NCBI GenBank assembly: GCA_014208095.1
Contig: JACHMT010000002.1
Location: 248,001 to 312,000, forward strand
Direction: 5' to 3'
Origin: Actinospineispora eucalypti
Lineage (GTDB): Bacteria; Actinomycetota; Actinomycetes; Mycobacteriales; Pseudonocardiaceae
DNA length: 64,000 nt
Below, in pieces: positions 46,507 to 54,929 of this stretch. The notes beneath the pieces were generated by a model that did not search any database, was not told the origin of the DNA, and saw nothing but the letters and a program-made list of their open reading frames with translations. Position numbers and translations under genes: made by a program. Positions within the stretch are counted from its first letter, which is position 1. Each line of letters begins with the position of its first letter.

Positions 46507-48444
46507 TCAGCCGCCCGCCGCGGGCAGCGCCGGTTGCGCCGTCTGGGGCAGCTTCTCGATGCGGATCGCGGTTGCCTTGAACTCCGAGGTACCGGACTTG
46601 GGGTCCCAGGCGTCGTTGGTGATCGCGTTGGTGTCCACCTGCTCGGTGAAGTGCGGGGTGATGGACGCCAGCCCGGGCCGCAGCGCCGGGTCGAAGCTCA
46701 CCGGCGCTGTCACCGCGCCCCGCCGGGACACCAACCGCACCCGCTCGCCCTCCTCGATGCCGAGCTCGGCCGCGTCGGAGGCGTCGATGCGCAGCGCCTC
46801 CCGCCGGCGCAGGGGAGAGGTGTAACCGCCGGTCTGCACCCCGGAGTTGTAGTTGTCCAGGTTGCGCACCGTGGTCAGCCGGATCGGGAACTCCTCGGAC
46901 AGCTCGTCCAGCGGCGGCACGTGCTCCACCGGGGTGAACGGTGCCGGGGTGCCCCGGTCCGCCGGGTCGTCCGCCCACAGCCGGGCGTGCATCAGCGGGG
47001 TGCCCGGGTGGTCCTCCTCCGGGCACGGCCATTGCAGCCCACCCAGCTCGGCCAGTCGGGCGTAGCTCATCCCGTGGTGCCAGTTCAGCGACACCGAACG
47101 CAGCTCGTCCCACACCTGCTCGGCGCTGGGCTCGCCCCAGGGGTAGCCCATCTTCTCCGCGATGCCGCAGATGATGTGCGTGTCGGGCTTCGCCAACCCC
47201 GGGGGCTCGATGGCCTTGCGGACCAGCTGCACCCGGCGCTCGCTGTTGGTCACCGTGCCGGTGTACTCGCACCAGTCGGCGGCGGCCGGCAGCACCACGT
47301 CGGCCATCTCGGCGGTTGCCGTGCGGAAGATGTCCTGCACCACCAGGTGGTCCAGGCCCTCCAGCAGGTGCCGGGCGTGAACGGCGTTGGCCTCCGACTC
47401 GGCCGGGTTCTCGCCGATGCAGTAGAGCGCGCGCAGTTCCTTGCTCTCCATCGCCTCGAACATCTGCGACAGGTGCCAACCGGGCTTCGCCAGGATGCTC
47501 GCGCCCCAAGCTCGCTCGTAGCGGGCGCGGGCCTCGTCGTCGCCGAGGTCGTAGCCGCCGGGCAGCTTGGCCGGGATGGCGCCCATGTCGCCGCCGCCCT
47601 GGACGTTGTTCTGCCCGCGCAGCGGGCACAACCCGGAGCCGTAGCGGCCCACGTGCCCGGTGAGCAGGGCCAGGTTGATCAGCGCGAACACGTAGTCGGC
47701 CGCGTTGTGGTGCTCGGTGATGCCCAGCGTCCAGCACAGCTGCGCCCGGTCCGCGCGGGCGTAGGCGTGCGCCAGTTCCTTGATCAGTGCGGCGGGCACC
47801 TTGGTCAGCTCCTCGCCGCGTTCCAGGGTGTACGGCTCCACGCTGCGCCGGTAGTCCTCGAAGCCGGTGGTGGCCCGCTCGATGAACGCCCGGTTGTGCA
47901 GGTCGGAGGCGATGATCTCGCGGCCGATAGCGTTGGCCAGGGCGATGTCGGTGCCCACGTCCAGGCCCAGCCAGCCGTCCGCCCACTGGGCGGTGCTGGT
48001 CCGCCGGGGGTCGACGTTGTACATCCGGGCGCCATTGCGCAGGCCCTGCAGCGCGTGGTGGAAGAAGATCGGGTGGGTCTCGCGCGCGTTGGAACCCCAC
48101 AGCACGATGAGGTCCGCGCGCTCGGCCTCTTCGTAGGAGGAGGTGCCGCCACCGGCACCGAACACTGTCGTCAGACCGACGACGCTAGGCGCGTGTCAAG
48201 TGCGGTTGCAGGAGTCGACGTTGTTGCTGCCCATCACCACACGGGCGAACTTCTGCGCCGTGTAGTTCATCTCGTTGGTGGCCTTCGAGCAGCTGAACAT
48301 GCCGAACGCGCTGGGTCCGTGCGCCCGCGCGGCGGTGAATCCGGCGGCCGCCCGGTCCAGGGCTTCGTCCCAGGTGGCGGGCCTGAGCACGCCGTTCTCG
48401 CGGACCAGCGGCTCGGTCAGTCGTACGTGGCGGGGTTTGCGCAT
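46507..48444 (-). CDS. fdhA: Formate dehydrogenase catalytic subunit, selenocysteine-containing (in-frame UGA), N-terminal Fe-S domain split off
   Basis: 645 residues if the TGA at 48196-48198 is read as selenocysteine (residue 83). The frame before it ends MGSNNVDSCNRT and after it continues HAPSVVGLTTVFGAGGG, exactly the surroundings of Sec140 in E. coli FdhF (NNVDCCARV-U-HGPSVAGL). Downstream match is continuous: GSNARETHPIFFHHALQGLR, the active-site Arg region CPLRGQNNVQGGGDMGAIPA, VVQDIFRTATAEMADVVLP, and a bis-MGD C-terminal domain (TSEFKATAIRIEKLP). The usual N-terminal 4Fe-4S domain is missing and is supplied by the gene at 43721-44656. The ATG at 48444 has a GGAG ribosome site. Without UGA readthrough only an 82-residue stub forms. 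Confidence 0.93.
48167..48198 (-). promoter_or_regulatory. SECIS-like hairpin directly after the UGA codon of fdhA
   Basis: Reading the minus strand, the UGA (48198-48196) is followed by 18 nt and then the apical loop GGUCU (48177-48173), closed by GUCGUC (48183-48178) and GACGAC (48172-48167). A GGUCU loop about 18 nt after UGA is what E. coli fdhF has, as I remember it. I do not see the bulged U of the E. coli element, so recognition by the host SelB may differ in detail. Confidence 0.85.
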
Positions 48445-48553
48445 CGTTGCTTCTCCGTCCCTCAGACTCGGAAGTCGACCATGTCTTCGAAGTCACTGCC
48501 GTCCTCGGAGTCACCGAAAGTCTACGACTCGTCCGGCGACTCGGCGGCACATC

Positions 48554-48564
48554 GTATGCTGTAG
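48554..48564. promoter_or_regulatory. GntR-type operator between fdhA and gntR
   Basis: GTATGCTGTAG in the 190-bp divergent gap resembles the GTATGCAGTATG and CATACTGTATG sites at the antiporter, reductase and oxc promoters. It is the weakest-matching member with the GntR at 61498. Confidence 0.5.
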
Positions 48565-48636
48565 CCCGCAAACCGGTGATCGCCGTTCCCCACGGGGCGG
48601 CCGAGTCGAGCGAGTGCCATATTGCCGCCTGCTGAA

Positions 48637-49341
48637 ATGCCCTCCGAGAGATCCCGACAGATCGCGCGCCCGGTTCCGCTGCGGCAGAGCGTGTACGAGG
48701 CGATCCTGGAAATGATCATCAGTCGCCAGCTGCGCCCCGGCCAGCACCTGGTGGAGAACGACCTGGCGCTGATGCTGGGCGTTTCCCGCCAGCCCGTGCG
48801 GGAAGCGCTGCAGTGGTTGAAGAACGACGGCTGGATCGACCTGCGCCCCGCGCACGGGGCGTTCGTGCACCAGCCGACGGCCGAGGAGGCCGACCAGCTG
48901 CTCGCCGTTCGCGAGCTGTTGGAGACCGAGAGCGCCCGGTTGGCCGCGTTGCACGCCACCGAGTCTGACGTGGCCGAGCTGCGCGCGCTGTGTGAGCGGG
49001 GCGTGGCCGCGCTGCGCCGGCAGGAACTGGCCGAGCTGGTCTCGGTGAACGCGGAGTTCCACGCGGCGGTGTCCAGGGCGGCGGGGAACGAGGTGCTCGT
49101 CGAGCTGGCCGGCCAGGTGGACCGCCGGGTGCGCTGGTACTACAACCCGGTGGCGCGCACCCGGGGCGACCAGTCCTGGGAGGAGCACGCCGCGCTGGTG
49201 GACGCGATCGCCGCCGGCGACCCGGACCGGGCCGTCGACGTGATGCGCACGCACACCACCAACACCCGGCGCAGCTACCTCGCCCAGGCCGACGGCGACG
49301 GGACCGAGCCCGCCGCCGACGACAGCCATGGCGTTTCCTGA
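48637..49341 (+). CDS. FadR-type GntR regulator 1 of the oxalate/formate module
   Basis: A 234-residue GntR protein with FCD ligand domain. Winged helix: ILEMIISRQLRPGQHLVEND, then LGVSRQPVREALQWLKNDGW. The FCD domain has the metal-binding positions in VNAEFHAAVSRAAGNEVL and the later HAALVDAIAAGDPDRA. Its DNA-binding region is nearly the same as that of the regulator at 60785-61498, suggesting the same operator. ATG 48637 is preferred to TTG 48622. It is divergent from fdhA. Confidence 0.88.
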   Translation: MPSERSRQIARPVPLRQSVYEAILEMIISRQLRPGQHLVENDLALMLGVSRQPVREALQWLKNDGWIDLRPAHGAFVHQPTAEEADQLLAVRELLETESARLAALHATESDVAELRALCERGVAALRRQELAELVSVNAEFHAAVSRAAGNEVLVELAGQVDRRVRWYYNPVARTRGDQSWEEHAALVDAIAAGDPDRAVDVMRTHTTNTRRSYLAQADGDGTEPAADDSHGVS

Positions 49342-49350
49342 ACCCACGCG

Positions 49351-50712
49351 TCAGCCGGCCGGCCGGGCCTGCGCCGACCCCATGCCGGGCAACGTGTTGG
49401 GCAGCCCCGGCCGCTGCAGTGCCGAGGTGGCCACCGCGGAGACCAGCACCACCCCGGCCGCCGCCAGGAACACCACCGGGAAGCCCCACGCGGTGACCGC
49501 CACGGCGGCCAGGCCGACGCCGACCAGCCCGCCGAGCGCCTTGGCGCTGTACACCACGGCGTGCACCTCCAGCGCGCGCCGCTCGCCGAAGTAGTCCCGG
49601 ACCAGGCTGGCGAACAGCGGGTAGAACGCGCCGCCGCCCAGCCCGGCCAGCGCGGCCGCCACCACCAGCAGCGCGGCCGACCCGGTACCGGCGGCCAGCG
49701 CGAGCAGCAGCTGCGCGGCCGTCTGGACCAGCAGCACCAGGCGCAGTGTGCGGCGCCGGCCCAGCCGGTCGGACACCCGCATCGCCGTGGCCCGGCTGGC
49801 GCCGTTGATGCCGACCAGCAGTGCGGCGGCCAGCGCGACCAGGCCCAGCGGTGTGCCGGTGTCCAGCGCGAACACCACCAGGAAGGCGGCGTTGAACAGG
49901 GAGACCGCGCCGGCGGTGAACAGGATCAGGTGCATCACCGGCAGCGTGCCGGTGTGCACCGCGCCCGGGGTGGAGTACTCCCGGATGGCCGGCGGGTTCA
50001 TCCGGCGGCCGGGTGCGTGCTTGAGCGCCCACTGCCGGGGGTCGATGTGCGCGGGCCACCAGCGCCGCGGCGGGTCACGGAAGAACAGCCCGAACCCGGC
50101 CACGATCAGCCCGACCAGGATCGCCGTGGCGGTCAGCGCGCGGGGCAGGTTGATCCCGTCCAGCCGCACGACGCCGGCGATGGCGAACGGCACCGTGCCG
50201 TAGGCGAAGGCCCCGGTGACCAGGCTGACCTGGCTGCCGGACCGGTCCGGGTGCCACTTCGCCACGGTGGACGTGCAGGCGGCGTAGACCAGGCCGGCGC
50301 CGGTGCCGCCGAGTACCGAGTAACCGACCAGCGCGCCCAGCAGCCCCGGGCCGTAGGCAAGGGCGAGCACGCCCACGGTGCTCAGGGCGGCGCCGGTGAG
50401 CATCACCGCCCGCAGCCCGATCCAGTTCCGCTCGCGCAGGTAGGCGACGGGGAAACCCACGCCGGCCTGGCACACGATCCAGCCGGCGAGCAGCCAGAAC
50501 ACGGTGCTCAGCGACCAGCCGTTGCGCGCCATCAGGGCCGGCGCGGCCACCCCGAAGCCGTACTGGAGCACACCGACCGCGGCCATCGGCGGCCAGGCCA
50601 ACCACACCGAGGCGTCCCGGCCGGACCGGTCCTCGGGGTTGTCGCGGGTGTAGTAGAGCCGTCCGTAGCAGTCGCGGACCTCGCGGCCGCCGTCATGCTC
50701 ACGCTCGTCCAT
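49351..50712 (-). CDS. OFA-type MFS transporter, probable oxalate/formate antiporter
   Basis: A 453-residue 12-helix MFS protein of the oxalate/formate antiporter family: VGVLQYGFGVAAPALMARNG in helix 1, GWIVCQAGVGFPVAYLRERN, GLVYAACTSTVAKWHPDRSG between helices, and DRLGRRRTLRLVLLVQ (motif A). An N-terminal extension (CYGRLYYTRDNPEDRSGRDA) precedes helix 1. AAGGAG lies 7 nt before ATG 50712. Two CATACTGTAT palindromes (50726 and 50778) cover its promoter. Location in the oxalate module supports oxalate uptake. Confidence 0.88.
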   Translation of the reverse strand: MDEREHDGGREVRDCYGRLYYTRDNPEDRSGRDASVWLAWPPMAAVGVLQYGFGVAAPALMARNGWSLSTVFWLLAGWIVCQAGVGFPVAYLRERNWIGLRAVMLTGAALSTVGVLALAYGPGLLGALVGYSVLGGTGAGLVYAACTSTVAKWHPDRSGSQVSLVTGAFAYGTVPFAIAGVVRLDGINLPRALTATAILVGLIVAGFGLFFRDPPRRWWPAHIDPRQWALKHAPGRRMNPPAIREYSTPGAVHTGTLPVMHLILFTAGAVSLFNAAFLVVFALDTGTPLGLVALAAALLVGINGASRATAMRVSDRLGRRRTLRLVLLVQTAAQLLLALAAGTGSAALLVVAAALAGLGGGAFYPLFASLVRDYFGERRALEVHAVVYSAKALGGLVGVGLAAVAVTAWGFPVVFLAAAGVVLVSAVATSALQRPGLPNTLPGMGSAQARPAG

Positions 50713-50725
50713 GACGGGCTCCTTC

Positions 50726-50788
50726 CATACTGTATGAAGTAGTCTGCCGCACAGTGACCCGCAACACAAGACCAATCCATACTGTATA
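50726..50788. promoter_or_regulatory. Two GntR-type operators upstream of the antiporter gene
   Basis: CATACTGTATG (50726-50736, perfect palindrome) and CATACTGTATA (50778-50788) are 52 bp apart, about five helical turns. They lie 14 and 66 bp upstream of ATG 50712, so bound regulator would cover the promoter. Confidence 0.7.
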
Positions 50789-50822
50789 CACACCCTCGCT
50801 CGGCGCATCATCTTTGGTGCGC

Positions 50823-51797
50823 TCAGGTGGGTTGGACCTGTTGGTTGAGGAGGTCGGTGATGGCGGCGACCACGCGGAGGGTGGGGACTTCGGCGCCGGT
50901 CAGGTCGGCCAGTTCGACCACGGCGGCCAGCAGGACATCCAGTTCCATGGGGCGGCCGCGCTCCAGGTCCTGCAGGGTGGAGGTCTTGTGCTCGCCGGTG
51001 CGCTCCGCGCCGGCCAGTCGGCGCTCGATGGAGATCTCCGGGTGGCAGCCGAGCCTCGCGGCCACCTCGAGCGTCTCCTCCATCATCGCGGTGACCACCG
51101 ACCGGGTGCCGGGGTGCCGGCACATCGCCGCCAGGCTGGCCCGGGCCAGCACGGACAGCGGGTTGAACGAGGCGTTGCCCATCAGCTTGATCCAGATGTC
51201 CGCGCGCAGGTCCGGCTCGACCGGGCACTTCAGCCCGCCGGCCACCATCGCGTCGGCGAACTCCGTACACCGGGTGGAGATGCTGCCGTCCGGCTCGCCG
51301 ATGGAGAACCGGGTGCCCTCCAGGTGGCGGACCACCCCGGGGGACTCGATCTCGGTGGCGGCGTAGACCACGCAGCCCACCGCGCGCTCCAGGGGGAGTG
51401 CCCTGGTCACCGCGCCGCCGGGGTCGACACTCTCGATCCGCCGGCCCTCGTACGGCCCCTTCAGGCCGTGGAAGTACCACCACGGGATGCCGTTCTGCGC
51501 GGCGATGAGGGTCGTGTCCTCGTGCAGCAGGGGCCGGACGAGGTCGCCCGCGTGGGCGTAGCCGGTGGCCTTGATGCCGAGGAAGACGTGGTCCACCGGG
51601 CCGACCTGGGCGGGGTCGTCGGTGGCGTTGGGGTGGGTGTGGAAGTCGCCCCGGGGACTGAGCACGCGCACCCCGTTCTCCCGCAGCGCGGCGAGCTGCG
51701 GGCCGCGCGCGATCAGGTGTACCTCCGCGCCAGCCCGGCAGAGGCTCGCGCCGACGTAGGCGCCGATTGCACCGGCTCCAAGCACAGCAACCTTCAC
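50823..51797 (-). CDS. Ketopantoate reductase (ApbA/PanE)-family protein in the oxalate module
   Basis: A 324-residue NADPH-dependent 2-oxoacid reductase-like protein. Rossmann motif VAVLGAGAIGAYVGASLCRA, then HVFLGIKATGYAHAGDLVRP, the Lys/Asn region IWIKLMGNASFNPLSVL, and a C-terminal helix bundle with HKTSTLQDLERGRPMELDVL, where the Lys and Glu are catalytic in PanE. It is not next to panB/C genes. Its place between oxalate genes and its shared operator suggest a role on an oxalate-related 2-oxoacid, but this is inference. GTG 51797 is preceded by GGGAGG at 6 nt. Confidence 0.85.
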   Translation of the reverse strand: MKVAVLGAGAIGAYVGASLCRAGAEVHLIARGPQLAALRENGVRVLSPRGDFHTHPNATDDPAQVGPVDHVFLGIKATGYAHAGDLVRPLLHEDTTLIAAQNGIPWWYFHGLKGPYEGRRIESVDPGGAVTRALPLERAVGCVVYAATEIESPGVVRHLEGTRFSIGEPDGSISTRCTEFADAMVAGGLKCPVEPDLRADIWIKLMGNASFNPLSVLARASLAAMCRHPGTRSVVTAMMEETLEVAARLGCHPEISIERRLAGAERTGEHKTSTLQDLERGRPMELDVLLAAVVELADLTGAEVPTLRVVAAITDLLNQQVQPT

Positions 51798-51830
51798 GAG
51801 GACCTCCCAGGTCGTCGAGTTCGGTCTTTA

Positions 51831-51842
51831 GTATGCAGTATG
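51831..51842. promoter_or_regulatory. GntR-type operator upstream of the ketopantoate-reductase-like gene
   Basis: GTATGCAGTATG lies 34 bp upstream of GTG 51797, near the expected -35/-10 of this gene. The same 12-mer occurs again at 51915-51926 in the oxc promoter. Confidence 0.7.
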
Positions 51843-51906
51843 TAGAAACCTGACACTAGTTTTGCGCTAGGTCTGGACATCTCCAGTCAGCAGGAGTACG
51901 AAATCC

Positions 51907-51928
51907 CACATACGGTATGCAGTATGTG
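51907..51928. promoter_or_regulatory. Composite GntR-type operator upstream of oxc
   Basis: CACATAC (51907-51913) and GTATGTG (51922-51928) are an inverted pair. Within them CATACGGTATG (51909-51919) and GTATGCAGTATG (51915-51926) overlap. It lies 56 bp before the oxc ATG at 51984. Confidence 0.75.
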
Positions 51929-51983
51929 AATGGCCCTGAGCGGCCAGGACAACTCCGTTGCTGGACAAGGAGATGACGATCGG

Positions 51984-53686
51984 ATGACGCAAACGCTTCC
52001 CGGGAGCTCTCCCCAAACCGCCAAGGCGGTGGGGGAGCCCGAACAGATCTCGGGTGGGCATCTGGTTGCCAAGGCGCTCAAGGCCGAGGGGGTAGACACG
52101 ATCTTCACCCTGTGCGGCGGACACATCATCGACATCTACGACGGATGTGTCGACGAGGGCATCTCGGTGATCGACGTGCGGCACGAGCAGGTGGCCGCGC
52201 ACGCCGCCGACGGCTACGCCCGGATCACCGGCACGCCGGGCTGCGCGGTGGTCACCGCCGGCCCCGGCACGAGTGACGCGGTCACCGGCGTGGCCAACGC
52301 GCTGCGGGCGGAGAGCCCGATGCTGCTGATCGGCGGCCAGGGCGCGCTGAGCCAGCACAAGATGGGGTCACTACAGGACCTGCCGCACGTGGACATGATG
52401 GCGCCGATCACCAAGTTCTCCGCCAACGTGCCGCACACCGCGCGCGTGGCGGACATGGTGTCGATGGCCTTCCGGGAGTGCTTCCACGGCGCCCCCGGCC
52501 CGTCCTTCCTGGAGATCCCCCGGGACATCCTGGACGCGAAGATCCCGCTGGAGCAGGCCCGCATCCCCGGCGCCGGCCAGTACCGGGCGTCGCGGCGCTC
52601 GCTGGGTGACCCGGCCGACGTGCAGCGGCTGGCCGAGCTGCTGGACGGAGCGCGGAAGCCATGCGTCCTCCTGGGCAGCCAGGTGTGGACCTGCCGGTCC
52701 ACCGAGGAGGCGGTGCGGTTCGTCCGTGAGCTGCGAGTTCCCGCGTTCATGAACGGCGCCGGCCGGGGCACCCTGCCCCCGGGCGACGCGCTGCATTTCC
52801 AGCTGGCCCGCCGGCACGCCTTCGCCGAAGCCGACCTGATCATCATCGTGGGCACGCCGTTCGACTTCCGGATGGGCTACGGGCGGCGCCTCTCGCCGAC
52901 CGCCAAGGTGGTGCAGATCGACCTGGACTTCCGCACCGTCGGCAAGAACCGGGACATCGACCTCGGCATCGTGGGCGACCCGGGCTCGGTGCTCTCCGCC
53001 GTGGCCGCCGCCGCCACCGCGAAGGACCGCAAGGAGTGGATCGCCGAGCTGCGCGCGGTGGAGGACGCCGCCTACCGGAACGGCTGGCCCGTCAGCACTC
53101 GGACGCCTCGCCGATCGACCCGTACCGGCTGGTGCACGAGATCAACGAGTTCCTCACCGAGGACTCCATCTACATCGGCGACGGCGGCGACATCGTCACC
53201 TTCTCCGGCCAGGTGGTGCAGCCCCGCTCGCCCGGCCACTGGATGGACCCCGGCCCGCTGGGCACCCTCGGCGTCGGCGTCCCGTTCGCCATGGCGGCCA
53301 AGCACGCCCGGCCGGACAAGGAGATCGTCTGCCTGTTCGGTGACGGCGCGTTCAGCCTCACCGGCTGGGACTTCGAGACGATGGTCCGGTTCGACCTGCC
53401 GTTCGTGGGCATCGTGGGCAACAACTCCTCGATGAACCAGATCCGCTACGGCCAGATCCAGAAGTACGGCGACGCCCGGGGCCGGGTCGGCAACACGCTC
53501 GGGGACATCCGCTACTCCGAGTTCGCCAAGATGCTCGGCGGCTACGGCGAAGAGGTCCGCGACCCGGCGGACATCGCGCCGGCCCTGCGGCGTGCCCGCG
53601 AGTCCGGCAAGCCCTCCTTGATCAACGTCTGGGTGGACCCGGACGTGTACGCGCCCGGAACCATGAACCAGACGATGTACAAGTAA
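51984..53686 (+). CDS. oxc: Oxalyl-CoA decarboxylase, with an apparent 1-nt frameshift near 53080
   Basis: A TPP-dependent decarboxylase converting oxalyl-CoA to formyl-CoA and CO2. N-terminal half in frame 1: [20 protein letters not shown] (with the active-site region), [19 protein letters not shown] and [10 protein letters not shown]. At about 53080 the coding frame moves by one base: AYRN in the first frame continues as [20 protein letters not shown] in another. The TPP site [20 protein letters not shown] and [20 protein letters not shown] follows intact to 53686. One missing C in AACGGCTGG would explain it. Either a sequencing error or a real inactivation. ATG 51984 follows AAGGAG at 11 nt; an ATG at 51930 is next to the operator. 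Confidence 0.9.
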
Positions 53687-53699
53687 GGGGCCTGAACCG

Positions 53700-54926
53700 A
53701 TGAGTGCATTGGAAGGGATCCGCGTTCTGGACATGACCCATGTCCAGTCCGGACCGTCGTGTACCCAGATCCTGGCCTGGCTCGGCGCCGACGTGGTGAA
53801 ACTCGAGGCGCCGACCGGCGATATCACCCGCAAGCAGCTGCGTGACCTCCCGGACGTGGACAGCCTCTACTTCACGATGCTGAACTGCAACAAGCGCAGC
53901 ATCACGCTGAACATGAAGAGCGAGCGCGGCAAGGAGCTGTTCACCGAGCTGGTCAAGAGCTCCGACGTGATGGTGGAGAACTTCGGCCCGGGCGCGGTGG
54001 ACCGGATGGGCTTCACCTGGGACAAGCTCCAGGAGATCAACCCGAAGCTGGTCTACGCGTCGATCAAGGGCTTCGGCGACGGCCCGTACACCCACTACAA
54101 GGCCTACGAGGTGGTCGCCCAGGCGATGGGCGGCTCGATGTCCACCACCGGCTTCGAGGACGGCCCGCCGCTGGCCACCGGCGCGCAGATCGGTGACTCG
54201 GGCACCGGCATCCACACCGTGGCCGGCATCCTGGCCGCGTTGGTGCAGCGCAACAGCACCGGCCGGGGCCAGCGGGTCACCGTGGCCATGCAGCACGCGG
54301 TGCTGAACCTGTGCCGGGTGAAGCTGCGCGACCAGCAGCGGCTGGCGCACGGCGCGCTGAACGAGTACCCGAACGAGGAGTTCGGCGACGAGGTGCCGCG
54401 CTCGGGCAACGCGTCCGGCGGCGGGCAGCCGGGCTGGGCGGTGCGGTGCAGCCCCGGCGGGCCGAACGACTACATCTACGTGATCATCCAGCCCCCCGGC
54501 TGGCGGCCGATGAGCGAGCTGATCGGCCGGCCCGAGCTGGCCGACGACCCGGAGTGGTCAACCCCTGAGGCCCGGCTGAACAAGCTGGACAAGATGTTCC
54601 AGCTGATCGAGGAGTGGTCCATCAACCACGACAAGTGGGAGGTGTTGGCCCAGCTCAACGCCCACAACATCCCGTGCGGCCCGATCCTGTCCACCAAGGA
54701 GATCATCGAGGACGCCTCGCTGGTGGAGAACAACATGGTGGTCACGGTGGACCACCCGGAGCGCGGTCCGTTCCAGACCGTGGGCTGCCCGATCAAGCTG
54801 TCCGACTCGCCGGTGAAGGTGGAGACCTCACCGCTGCTCGGCCAGCACAACCAGGAGATCTTCCAGAGCGAGTTGGGCCTGAGCGCCGACGAGTACGCCG
54901 GTCTGCGCCAAGACGGGGTGATCTGA
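53700..54926 (+). CDS. frc: Formyl-CoA:oxalate CoA-transferase (CaiB/BaiF family)
   Basis: A 408-residue type III CoA-transferase that moves CoA from formyl-CoA to oxalate. N-terminal [20 protein letters not shown] and [17 protein letters not shown]; the catalytic Asp is in [20 protein letters not shown] (Asp169 region of Frc); Gly-rich loop [15 protein letters not shown] (in Frc the glycine loop is functionally important). Length matches family enzymes. It begins 13 bp after oxc, with AAGGGG as ribosome site. Confidence 0.95.
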   Translation: MSALEGIRVLDMTHVQSGPSCTQILAWLGADVVKLEAPTGDITRKQLRDLPDVDSLYFTMLNCNKRSITLNMKSERGKELFTELVKSSDVMVENFGPGAVDRMGFTWDKLQEINPKLVYASIKGFGDGPYTHYKAYEVVAQAMGGSMSTTGFEDGPPLATGAQIGDSGTGIHTVAGILAALVQRNSTGRGQRVTVAMQHAVLNLCRVKLRDQQRLAHGALNEYPNEEFGDEVPRSGNASGGGQPGWAVRCSPGGPNDYIYVIIQPPGWRPMSELIGRPELADDPEWSTPEARLNKLDKMFQLIEEWSINHDKWEVLAQLNAHNIPCGPILSTKEIIEDASLVENNMVVTVDHPERGPFQTVGCPIKLSDSPVKVETSPLLGQHNQEIFQSELGLSADEYAGLRQDGVI

Positions 54927-54929
54927 ACA

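Noticed and set aside
48185..48571. 128-codon minus-strand frame overlapping the start of fdhA
   Set aside because: Wrong frame; the overlapping frame encodes the conserved FdhA N-terminus up to the selenocysteine codon.
53036..53686. Treating the second half of oxc as an independent small TPP enzyme
   Set aside because: It lacks the N-terminal TPP-enzyme domains and continues the oxc family alignment exactly where the first frame stops matching.
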